Assembly: GCF_001112925.1 (NCBI RefSeq) | Contig: NZ_CPYD01000017.1 | Location: 1-52,513, forward strand | DNA length: 52,513 nt | DNA from: Yersinia nurmii | GTDB taxonomy: Bacteria; Pseudomonadota; Gammaproteobacteria; Enterobacterales; Enterobacteriaceae | Reading direction: 5' to 3' | In this document: positions 45,443-52,513 of the stretch, in pieces | Layout of the letters: each line of letters begins with the position of its first letter | Numbering within the stretch: position 1 is the stretch's first letter | The notes under the pieces: generated by a model | What the model was told of the DNA's origin: nothing | The model's input: the letters and a program-made list of their open reading frames with translations, nothing else | The model's database searches: none | Translations under genes and position numbers: made by a program

Positions 45443-46324
45443 TTAATTTATTCCGCCTATCATGTTAATCCTTAGAGGAACTTCCATGTGAGAATTAAAA
45501 GAGTCATATTTATAATGAATATGTTCTTTTTTAAGCGGTTTTCTGGTGAGGAGAATAAGCATATCTCTGGTTGAATTTTTGGTTTTATCCTTTGCAATAA
45601 CAGGTGTGAGGCTGTGTTTTTTCTCGTTATCGGCGAATAATAAAGTATCGAGAAAGTTTTTATGCTGGAATTCTGTCACAATCAGATCTTTATTGATGTC
45701 ATTGTGTTTTAATCCAGTCGTCTGTTTCATATCATGAATAAAGGTTTTAGCACTGTCATCGGCAATATTATTACTACCTAAAAAAATCGTCATAGTATGG
45801 TCGCACCCGTCGCTGTGGACTCCTTCGGATGTGGGCTCACCAATAATGGTTGGTGACGTTGTTGTTCTCAGGTTAAAGACTGTACAGAGGTGTTGATTAC
45901 TAGCCTGATTTAGTTTGGTACGAGGAATAACGGTTACCCCTTCAATAAGGTAGGCTTTTGCTTTTATTAATGCCTGAAAAACTGTATTTAGCTGTAAATC
46001 ATCACCTATTCCGCGAAAATGACGGATTTTCCCTGAGTCATGGCGGATAAATTCGTCCTCAGTCGAAAGTACGAAAGGTTGGAATTCAATCCTTTCGATC
46101 TTGGCATCATCAAAGTTAAAACAAAATCGACCGGCTTTGGATTGACGGAATGGTAGAGTTGGATCGCTAAGTAAATGAGCGCTAACAGACTCTAGTTTTG
46201 CAAAATCACTGGGTTCGGCTCCCAGCTCAAGTAAAATATCCTTCATGATATTTCCTGGGATAAATATATGATGATTTTTTTGGTATTCGTTTTTAACACG
46301 ATTAAGCAAAGAAAAATTACCCAT
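45443..46324 (-). CDS. 2-oxoglutarate/Fe(II)-dependent dioxygenase family protein (amino acid hydroxylase-like)
   Basis: 293 aa. The family pattern (PF10014-type, as in Bacillus L-isoleucine 4-hydroxylase) is visible: PTSEGVHSDGCDHTMTIFLGSNNI with the HxD iron ligands H170 and D172, LLFADNEKKHSLTPVI with the distal His237, and TRDMLILL with Arg253 for 2-oxoglutarate. This should hydroxylate a small substrate, perhaps a free amino acid; the substrate is unknown. The gene is AT-rich, stands alone with about 300 bases of AT-rich spacer on each side and lies next to the IS region, so recent acquisition is likely. The ATG at 46324 begins MGNFSLL; the ribosome site (GAGAGGTAAT-like) is reasonable. 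Confidence 0.82.
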   Translation of the reverse strand: MGNFSLLNRVKNEYQKNHHIFIPGNIMKDILLELGAEPSDFAKLESVSAHLLSDPTLPFRQSKAGRFCFNFDDAKIERIEFQPFVLSTEDEFIRHDSGKIRHFRGIGDDLQLNTVFQALIKAKAYLIEGVTVIPRTKLNQASNQHLCTVFNLRTTTSPTIIGEPTSEGVHSDGCDHTMTIFLGSNNIADDSAKTFIHDMKQTTGLKHNDINKDLIVTEFQHKNFLDTLLFADNEKKHSLTPVIAKDKTKNSTRDMLILLTRKPLKKEHIHYKYDSFNSHMEVPLRINMIGGIN

Positions 46325-46662
46325 GAATGTATTACCTCTCAGAGTGGGCAGTTATAAATGTTATTGTCAGTCTAAGTATTAATGCTGTTAGCTTAAACCC
46401 ATGATGAAAATAAATTGGGAGTAAATGCAGTGATGATGTTTTATCCGTGCTCATTTTTTACGCTAATTAAGCACACCTTACTAGAATGTGTTTTTTTAAA
46501 CTCTAGTGAAAGGCTAGCAAAGCAAATTATGAATAACAAATTAATATCATGAAAATAAAAACGCTCCAAAAATTACGGCGTAACAACTACTTTACATGAA
46601 TGTAATACAATTGATTTTCTAGTATAATTATTCGTGTAACAATCTAATTTTATTTTTATTGA
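46325..46662. other. AT-rich spacer upstream of the dioxygenase gene
   Basis: 338 bases with no credible gene. A good plus-strand -10 (TATAAT, about 46623-46628) is present without a matching -35. Confidence 0.4.
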
Positions 46663-46830
46663 ATGAAAATGAATCACTTTAAACGCTTAACTATTAAATG
46701 GGCAAATAATCAAACAGGAATTTTCTATCGAGGAGGGAAAGCATTCTATGGCCATAGGATTATGATAAAAAAGCCGAATAAGACCGCTGCTTCCACTCAG
46801 CTTTCCCATCCGGCTTTGCAATCAAAGTGA
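46663..46830 (+). CDS. Possible 55-aa small ORF
   Basis: Plus-strand frame MKMNHFKRLTIKWANNQTGI through to SHPALQSK, with a second in-frame ATG at 46669. The first half is basic with aromatic residues. No ribosome site is visible, and no family is recognised. AAAGCCG (near 46771) and CGGCTTT (near 46811) inside the frame could pair as a long hairpin. Weak support. Confidence 0.25.
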   Translation: MKMNHFKRLTIKWANNQTGIFYRGGKAFYGHRIMIKKPNKTAASTQLSHPALQSK

Positions 46831-46835
46831 AGTTA

Positions 46836-46905
46836 TTACAGATTTTCTTTAAAGAAAGGCACCACGCGGCCTAGCGCTAGCGCAACGGGTTCCGGCTTAT
46901 CGTAT
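46836..46905 (-). pseudogene. 3' end of a gene cut off by the IS6-family element
   Basis: Reading leftward from the IS boundary gives SYDKPEPVALALGRVVPFFK and ENL, then a stop at 46836. Codon use and the aliphatic/aromatic pattern look like a genuine protein C-terminus, for example of an alpha/beta-hydrolase-like enzyme. The upstream part is absent: the sequence on the other side of the IS does not continue the frame. Confidence 0.45.
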
Positions 46906-47702
46906 GATTTTGTCGCATTAACATTGTTGTGTCGGCAAAATTGTGTTGCCTGTTTTTAGGCAGCCAACAAATAAAATTGTTCTGCCGGTGATAGAGGCTC
47001 TCCGGCGGGGTGCTGAAGCTGCCTTTTACGTATCATATGCACTCGCTCAATGCCTGCCAATATCGTCTGGGTTCGTCGAAACGATTTAAATCCCAGCATC
47101 GTCCGTATTCGCCGTTTGATATTCCGGTGATCCTGCTCCACAAGGTTGTTCAGGTATTTGCTCTGTCTGATAGTCATCCTTTCTTCTTCTGGTTTGTTAC
47201 CATTGAGTGTGGTCAACGCTGCCATGTTGGCGTCACTTTTATTGATAGTGACCACCTCGGGTTCGCCGTGATGACGAATGGCCTTGCGAAAGAAGCGTAA
47301 TGCGGCAGCTGCGCCCCGTTTGGCGGTCAGCAGAAAGTCGATGGTTTGACCTACAGCATCAACGGCGCGGTATAGGTATTTCCACTGGCTTTTGATTTTG
47401 ATGTAGGTTTCATCCATGCGCCATCGACGCCCCACGTGGCGTTTATGCCGACGAAACGCCTTATCCAGGAACGGCACCAAGCGGATAACCCAGCGGTGTA
47501 ACGTGGAGTGGTCAACGGCAATACATCATCTCCTCGAGATTGCGCAGGCTCAGGGCGTAAGCCAGATACCAACGAACACATTGCGCGATGATATCGCCGG
47601 GATAATGTAGGCGTTTAAAGGCGTTTTGGATCAGAGGCATGGGTAGGCAACATCGTAAAAAAAACAGCATATTACCTGACGACGCCTTCATGCGACAGAA
47701 CC
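46906..47702 (-). mobile_element. IS6-family insertion sequence with a defective transposase
   Basis: About 797 bp. The right end reads GGTTCTGTCGCATGAA on the minus strand. The left end reads GATTTTGTCGCATTAA on the plus strand, so the terminal inverted repeats agree over most of their length and resemble IS6-family GGnnCTGTnGCA ends. One transposase gene fills the element. No 8-bp target duplication is present (TATCGTAT on the left, GTGCCAGA on the right), which suggests later rearrangement. The element lies directly left of the ampC segment. Confidence 0.85.
46956..47640 (-). pseudogene. IS6-family DDE transposase, frameshifted
   Basis: The N-terminal part from ATG 47640 reads MPLIQNAFKRLHYPGDIIAQ and CVRWYLAYALSLRNLEEMM, then runs into YCR-stop near 47517. 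The rest continues in another frame (from 47510 on; VDHSTLHRWVIRLVPFLDKAF, then MDETYIKIKSQWKYLYRAVDA with the first Asp, TINKSDANMAALTTLN where the family has D, and NLVEQDHRNIKRR with the Glu). Compared with the family, the codons for about AERG are missing, a loss that is not a multiple of three (I estimate 11 bases). The second catalytic Asp also appears changed to Asn (INKS for the usual IDKS). Inactive by two criteria. Confidence 0.85.
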
Positions 47703-47786
47703 GTGCCAGAAGCGGATATTGCAGATACCGCAGTAATCAATGAGAAACAAGTTAGCTTCTTAGTGGCCCAAATCACGCCAATAACC

Positions 47787-48068
47787 TTATTGCTCGTTAG
47801 GATTCCAGTAGACCTGGACGCCAGTTATCAGTGTGAAGAACGTAATGGCTGCTTCTTTTCCTTCCTCAATAGTCAAGTAAGGCTTTGAAAGATAAACATC
47901 ACCACCTGAATGGGTGAAGCGGTAGCGGTGTTCTGGCTTCACTTCTACGCCAGTAAGTGCTTTCACCTGACCAAGGTTGCAATGGATTCGGTACCCCTGA
48001 TCTTTGTAGTGCTGAAGCGTATAAATTCCCGTGGTATTGTTTGGGGCGGTACGTGCAAGGTTAGTCAA
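47787..48068 (-). CDS. Hypothetical 93-aa protein beside ampC
   Basis: Not recognised. The frame starts at a TTG at 48068 with AGGAG seven bases before it, a good ribosome site that decides the start. The protein (MTNLARTAPNNTTGIYTLQH, then GYRIHCNLGQVKALTGVEVK, ending TGVQVYWNPNEQ) has alternating strand-like segments and no membrane helix. It lies between the IS6 element and ampC, so it belongs to the IS-bounded segment. Confidence 0.5.
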   Translation of the reverse strand: MTNLARTAPNNTTGIYTLQHYKDQGYRIHCNLGQVKALTGVEVKPEHRYRFTHSGGDVYLSKPYLTIEEGKEAAITFFTLITGVQVYWNPNEQ

Positions 48069-48320
48069 TTTTCTGCTCCTGTTTAATACAAAATCCGCGG
48101 CGTTTGATTGTCAAAAGCCCGATCATGTGTTTGGCCACTGCTTCAGCTTCTTATCGGTGTTGGCGCACAACTTCGAATAATAACCCGTTGTAAAACCTTC
48201 TTTCGGCGGTTTGATGAAAATGTAATGGCGCACTAAAATTGGTCACCCAAATAGATGTGATGCAACAGGGTTAGAAATATCCCGGTATTTGAGAAGGCCC
48301 GCTGAAGCAGGCCATACTAT
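48069..48320. other. ampC downstream region with a gene fragment
   Basis: On the minus strand 48123-48233 encodes a short open frame (RHYIFIKPPKEGFTTGYYSK, then LCANTDKKLKQWPNT and stop) that looks like the end of a larger protein, with a stop a few codons upstream. No blc or sugE, the usual neighbours downstream of ampC in Escherichia and Citrobacter, is present. A possible ampC terminator stem, GGCC(T)GC/GCAGGCC-like, is near 48297-48313. Confidence 0.4.
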
Positions 48321-49505
<1,185 letters not shown>

Positions 49506-49508
49506 TTA

Positions 49509-49536
49509 ATTTGATGAATTTGGCCGCAGGTTGCAA
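49509..49536 (-). promoter_or_regulatory. Candidate ampC promoter
   Basis: On the minus strand TTGCAA (49536-49531) and TCAAAT (49514-49509) are 16 bp apart, each 4 of 6 to consensus, with about 46 bases to the ATG. The 16-bp spacing equals that of the weak E. coli ampC promoter. The IS6 remnant ends 17 bp upstream. Confidence 0.4.
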
Positions 49537-49552
49537 ACGATAAAATTTAGGA

Positions 49553-49663
49553 GGTTCTGTCGCATGAAGGCGTCGTCAGGTAATATGCTGTTTTTTTTTA
49601 CGATGTTGCCTACCCATGTCTCTGATCCGAAACGCCTTTAAACGCCTACATTATCCCGGCGAT
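49553..49663 (+). mobile_element. Remnant (first 111 bp) of a second IS6-family copy, inverted
   Basis: It matches the right end of the element at 46906-47702 in reverse orientation, from the terminal GGTTCTGTCGCA through the transposase start (MSLIRNAFKRLHYPGD). Differences: one T more in the T-run (9 against 8) and two substitutions. It stops exactly where the IS3-family element begins. With the left copy it places two facing IS6 ends around the 1,850-bp ampC segment. Confidence 0.9.
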
Positions 49664-49693
49664 TGTAACGGTCAACTAAAACCGGACACGGAT

Positions 49694-50536
49694 TTAGGCA
49701 CATTGCTGTAATCGGCGTTCATATTCATCCGGTGATATATTTCCCAGCCGATAATGCCGCCTTTTCAGATGATAAAAACTGTCGATATAATCGATAACAT
49801 CAGCGATACCCTGACTTCGGGTTTCATAACGACGATAGTTAACCCTCTCAGCTTTCAGGCTGCGGAAAAACCTTTCCGTAACAGCATTATCCTGGCAGTT
49901 ACCTTTTCGGCTCATGCTACCTGTAACATCCAACTCCTGCTGGCAGGATTGGAACTGCGCGCGGGTATATTGCACCCCTTGATCGCTATGGAACACCACA
50001 GACCCTGTGGGTCGGCGTTTATTTACGGCCAGCCTTAAGGCCCGGACGGTCAAGTCGCTGTCCGGCTTGTCTGAGAAGGCCCAACTCACTATTTTTCTTG
50101 AACATAAGTCCATCACGATAGCCAGATATAACCAGCCCTGAGCGGTACGCAGATAGGTAATATCACCTGACCACCAGGTATTCAATTTCTCTGGATTACA
50201 CTGCAAATTCAATAGATTAGCGGCAACGACAGCGGGTTTTCCGCCGCGTGGATAACGATCACGTCCGGGGCGTTTAGCCTCCAGTAATAAGTTTTTCATT
50301 AGCTGCCGAACGCGGTATCTGCCCACGTTAAAACCTTGTTCCCGTAACTCGATGCACATGCGCCGGTTGCCATATGTGGCATCCATTTCAGCGTGAACAT
50401 GCTTAGCCTCCGCGTGCAACATCAGAACATCGGGCTTGATCATTAGCCGACGACTACGGGCATAAAACACGCTGCGCGTGAGCGATAAACAGCGGCATAC
50501 CTGTTGGATATTTGCACCGACCTTCTTCAGTTTCAC
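49694..50536 (-). CDS. IS3-family transposase OrfB (DDE integrase)
   Basis: 280 aa: an HTH_21-like region (MHAEAKHVHAEMDATYGNRR region, about 40-95) followed by an rve catalytic core with DDE residues in WWSGDITYLRT, VVFHSDQGVQYT and NAVTERFFRSLKAE. The end (FYHLKRRHYRLGNISPDEYE) is complete. It is made mainly as OrfAB by -1 frameshifting: C-AAA-AAG lies at the end of orfA, and a -1 shift there leads into VAVKLKKVG of orfB. The GTG at 50536 would start OrfB alone. Confidence 0.93.
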   Translation of the reverse strand: MKLKKVGANIQQVCRCLSLTRSVFYARSRRLMIKPDVLMLHAEAKHVHAEMDATYGNRRMCIELREQGFNVGRYRVRQLMKNLLLEAKRPGRDRYPRGGKPAVVAANLLNLQCNPEKLNTWWSGDITYLRTAQGWLYLAIVMDLCSRKIVSWAFSDKPDSDLTVRALRLAVNKRRPTGSVVFHSDQGVQYTRAQFQSCQQELDVTGSMSRKGNCQDNAVTERFFRSLKAERVNYRRYETRSQGIADVIDYIDSFYHLKRRHYRLGNISPDEYERRLQQCA

Positions 50537-50865
50537 CGCGACTTTTTGTCGTTGTTCATTTCCATGGCGAAGAAGGCCGAAGCCTTTTTTAACAGGTCAT
50601 TGTCGCTCTGCAACTGCCGTACCTGCTTTTCAAGTTCTTGTATTCGCCGTTGTTCCGGTGTTATAGCACTGGCTATCGGTGTGTTTCCGCGGATCTCTCC
50701 GCGATACTGCCGTAGCCAGTGTTGTAAGGTTGAAAGGCCAATATTCATTGTTTCAGCAGCCTGGGTCACCGGGTACTTATGCTGAAGAACCAGATTGACG
50801 CACTCTTGTTTAAACTCATGAGTAAATGATTTTTCTCGCATTTTCACCTCGTTAGTGTTGCTCAT
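50533..50865 (-). CDS. IS3-family OrfA (helix-turn-helix protein)
   Basis: 110 aa with an HTH (FTHEFKQECVNLVLQHKYPVTQAAETMNIGLSTLQHWLRQYRGE) and a leucine-zipper-like C-terminus (EQRRIQELEKQVRQLQSDNDLLKKASAFFAME). Binds the IS ends. It overlaps orfB by 4 bases. Two in-frame Met codons (50865, 50841); the first has AGAGA ahead and is used. Confidence 0.92.
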   Translation of the reverse strand: MSNTNEVKMREKSFTHEFKQECVNLVLQHKYPVTQAAETMNIGLSTLQHWLRQYRGEIRGNTPIASAITPEQRRIQELEKQVRQLQSDNDLLKKASAFFAMEMNNDKKSR

Positions 50866-51066
50866 TATATCTCTAACAAAGTGTCCGGAATGATTAGACC
50901 ATTACAGTTTCTCATTGTTGATCTAACTACCACACGAACTGCGATTGCTTAGTTGGCGGATAGGCCAACATCCGTTTCGGAATGACCCCTAGAAGATGTC
51001 TGCACATTAAAAAAAGTGAACCTACACTGATGTAATTGAAGTAAAAAAGTTTTCTAATGAAGAGAA

Positions 51067-51095
51067 AGCAGGCATGGTTAATTCTCATGCCTGCT
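51067..51095 (-). terminator. Hairpin after the short KPGPKP gene
   Basis: Perfect 10-bp stem AGCAGGCATG/CATGCCTGCT with a 9-base loop, followed by TTTCTC on the minus strand, 27 bases past the stop of the gene at 51122. Confidence 0.7.
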
Positions 51096-51121
51096 GTATT
51101 CGGATGTTAAGACAAAAGGTG

Positions 51122-51253
51122 CTATTCGCCATTTTTGTGATTGTGCTCCTTCAGACTAGGGTGTTTAGGTTTGTTTTCTGGCGTGACACGTTGTCGTTTA
51201 TCTTCTTTTCCAGTTGATTTAGCAATAGGCTTTGGGCCGGGTTTAATGCTCAT
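51122..51253 (-). CDS. Short KPGPKP-type protein, copy 1 (43 aa)
   Basis: Sequence MSIKPGPKPIAKSTGKEDKR, then QRVTPENKPKHP and a short tail. Very basic, Pro/Lys-rich, probably unstructured. The ATG at 51253 follows AAGGAG with about 7 bases between, a strong site; the frame upstream to 51307 lacks one. A close paralogue lies at 51971-52165, identical over 19 residues (TGKEDKRQRVTPENKPKHP) and over 64 bp. Function unknown; nucleic acid or membrane-surface binding would fit the charge but is a guess. Confidence 0.75.
   Translation of the reverse strand: MSIKPGPKPIAKSTGKEDKRQRVTPENKPKHPSLKEHNHKNGE
51162..51225. repeat. Exact 64-bp direct repeat, copy 1
   Basis: Identical at every base, including third codon positions, to 52074-52137. 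It lies inside the 43-aa KPGPKP gene. The flanking parts of the two genes differ clearly. Confidence 0.95.
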
Positions 51254-51470
51254 AAAAAATCTCCTTGAAGAAGTTAATGTGTTTATGTGCTGTGTTAGTG
51301 GTACCAATGACGTTATGAGGGTGGTTACTCAAAATTACAATTGACCTAAGTTTTAAATCTTGCGGTCCATCACAATAATTATTTATTTTCACTGTTAGGT
51401 AACAAATTTTGCGGCTGCGTGATGTCACATATCGATTTCGAATGAGTCGAAATTATCCCGTTACACAGAT

Positions 51471-51971
51471 TTAGTCTTCAGGGTCATTTAACTCAATATT
51501 TGCTTTCAACAACGCACTGAAGTTCAGAGGGGAGGCGTTTATTATTGGCCCATAGACGGGGCTTGAGCAAATGGCGGTGATACGGCGCGCATAGGTTTTG
51601 CCGAAACGTTTTTTGTCCAACTTTCCATCACGAAAACGCTGGCATGATATTTCATAGGTATTGAGTACATTATGAAGGTGAACATCCCAAAGTGCTTTCA
51701 TAGATTGACTCAGGCAGAAGTCTTCACCTTTTTCTTCTTTATGCTTCATGATCTCGGCGTTGTACTTGGCAAAATCAGTTTCTGCTTTTGTTATCATTTC
51801 AAGAGTTTTTAGCTCGGAATCTCCTAATGAGTTTAAATCTCGCTTTACGGTTCTATATGCGCTGAATGCTGCAACACCAGCAGCTAACGTCGAAATAACA
51901 GCCCCAAACGCGTAGAGGATGTCTCTTATTGTCCAAACAATTGTGGTCGTAGTATTTACTGGATCCTGCAT
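51471..51971 (-). CDS. Unknown single-pass membrane protein coupled to a KPGPKP gene
   Basis: 166 aa, not recognised. One membrane helix near the N-terminus (about 14-36; ILYAFGAVISTLAAGVAAFS) is followed by a mainly helical, charged domain (KTLEMITKAETDFAKYNAEI; LWDVHLHNVLNTYEISCQRF; KRFGKTYARRITAICSS). Its ATG overlaps the stop of the upstream KPGPKP gene (TAATG), so translation is coupled and the two probably work together. Position in the IS-rich accessory region suggests a mobile or defence-type role, unproven. Confidence 0.75.
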   Translation of the reverse strand: MQDPVNTTTTIVWTIRDILYAFGAVISTLAAGVAAFSAYRTVKRDLNSLGDSELKTLEMITKAETDFAKYNAEIMKHKEEKGEDFCLSQSMKALWDVHLHNVLNTYEISCQRFRDGKLDKKRFGKTYARRITAICSSPVYGPIINASPLNFSALLKANIELNDPED

Positions 51972-52165
51972 TATTTCCCACTCTCTTTCAATGCTGCCAC
52001 CTCTTCCGCTAAATGGTCTGCAGAATCGAATGATATTTGAAGCCCTTTGTGACCGCGATCCTTCAAAACGGGATGTTTAGGTTTGTTTTCTGGCGTGACA
52101 CGTTGTCGTTTATCTTCTTTTCCAGTTGATTTAGCAACCGGTTTCGGGCCAGGCTTAATACCCAT
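51971..52165 (-). CDS. Short KPGPKP-type protein, copy 2 (64 aa)
   Basis: MGIKPGPKPVAKSTGKEDKR, then QRVTPENKPKHP as in copy 1, but with a longer tail (HKGLQISFDSADHLAEEVAALKESGK) that looks like an amphipathic helix. AGGAG lies about 7 bases before ATG 52165. The stop overlaps the start of the membrane protein gene. Copy 1 ends shortly after the shared core, so it may be a truncated or sub-functionalised duplicate. Confidence 0.75.
   Translation of the reverse strand: MGIKPGPKPVAKSTGKEDKRQRVTPENKPKHPVLKDRGHKGLQISFDSADHLAEEVAALKESGK
52074..52137. repeat. Exact 64-bp direct repeat, copy 2
   Basis: Matches 51162-51225 exactly in the same orientation, 912 bp away. Confidence 0.95.
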
Positions 52166-52494
52166 GCATATCTCCTTGAGGCTTCTGATTGATTCAATGT
52201 TACATTATGACAGTAGTGCTAATCACGTAATGAGAGATCTAGGGATTAATCACCTACATAATTTTAAAAACCCGTCGCTCATCACATTTCAGTCCTTAAA
52301 ATTTTCTGTAGCTGTTGATGCGCTGAGTAATCTCCTATCTGTCAAGACAAGATGTAGCGAGGTATGTCCCTTTCGGCATGTACCTAATCATCATTAAGGT
52401 ACCCATTTCAGTGAACATATTAGATCATGTGAATAGACCCAGGTTTCGTAGACACTTTTTTGCCTCATAATGGAGGCTCAATGAAGGAGTGTTT
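52166..52494. other. Gap before the right window edge
   Basis: 329 bases with no credible gene. It should hold the promoter of the KPGPKP/membrane-protein pair. A small hairpin GCCTC/GAGGC lies near 52462-52477, just before the start at 52495. Confidence 0.4.
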
Positions 52495-52513
52495 ATGTCA
52501 GCCAAAAATTTCA
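52495..52513 (+). CDS. Start of a gene cut by the window edge
   Basis: ATG at 52495 with AAGGAG 8 bases ahead opens MSAKNF and runs off the window. A strong ribosome site makes it a likely gene. The N-terminus would suit an IS3-type orfA, but six residues cannot decide. Confidence 0.4.

Larger units (their letters stand above)
49664..50906 (-). mobile_element. IS3-family insertion sequence, apparently intact
   Basis: 1,243 bp. The ends TGTAACGGTCAACTAAAACC (then GGACAC) and, on the other strand, TGTAATGGTCTAATCATTCC (then GGACAC) form 26-bp imperfect inverted repeats with 20 matches. Two overlapping genes (orfA, orfB) are complete. No direct target repeat is seen (GAT left, GTT right), and the IS6 sequence on its left does not resume on its right, so one flank was deleted after insertion. 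Confidence 0.92.

Noticed and set aside
46898-47710. 8-bp target duplication of the IS6 element
   Set aside because: The flanks TATCGTAT and GTGCCAGA do not match.

Overview
The window is a chromosomal segment of a gamma-proteobacterium of the order Enterobacterales. Gene content and order follow the Escherichia coli plan in two separate blocks. Base composition looks moderate (near 47-48% GC by impression, not computed). The proteins look more like the Yersinia/Hafnia/Serratia/Budvicia side of the order than like Escherichia itself, but I cannot name the genus.

Layout. 1-7.7 kb is the yfiM-pssA-patZ-tapT-trxC-yfiF block (phospholipid synthesis, lysine acetylation, tRNA modification, thioredoxin 2, SPOUT methyltransferase). 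8.2-9.8 kb holds a single gene for a cytochrome P450 that carries a twin-arginine export signal, behind an AT-rich leader. 9.9-26.6 kb is the second conserved block, read on the minus strand: nrdHIEF (class Ib ribonucleotide reductase, with two NrdR boxes), proVWX (osmoprotectant ABC uptake), a LysR/MFS divergent pair, ygaZH (branched-chain amino acid export) and emrR-[outer-membrane factor]-emrA-emrB, a complete tripartite efflux operon. 26.7-36 kb keeps the remaining neighbours ygaM, ygaC and a cold-shock gene. They are separated by inserts: a carboxymuconolactone decarboxylase-like protein with a divergent MocR regulator, a nickel/cobalt/zinc-type permease, asr behind an RstA box, an MFS pump with a SnoaL-like gene and divergent LysR, a YicN-like protein and an MbeD-like protein.

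36-46 kb holds an unknown membrane protein, mqo, an exported ClpP-like protease, a decayed ORF, lldP-lldD under an apparent LysR regulator (no lldR is seen), and an isolated AT-rich gene for a 2-oxoglutarate/Fe(II) dioxygenase. Mqo and LldD together would feed electrons from malate and lactate to the quinone pool.

46.8-52.5 kb is an accessory region. An IS6-family element with a frameshifted transposase, an ampC class C beta-lactamase gene without ampR, a short inverted remnant of a second IS6 copy and an intact IS3-family element lie side by side. Beyond them are two copies of a short KPGPKP-type gene, one translationally coupled to a single-pass membrane protein gene. The two copies share an exact 64-bp stretch. 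The most unusual items are the Tat-signal P450 with its atypical I-helix, the IS-bounded ampC segment, the KPGPKP/membrane-protein cassette, the exported ClpP-like protease and the lone dioxygenase.
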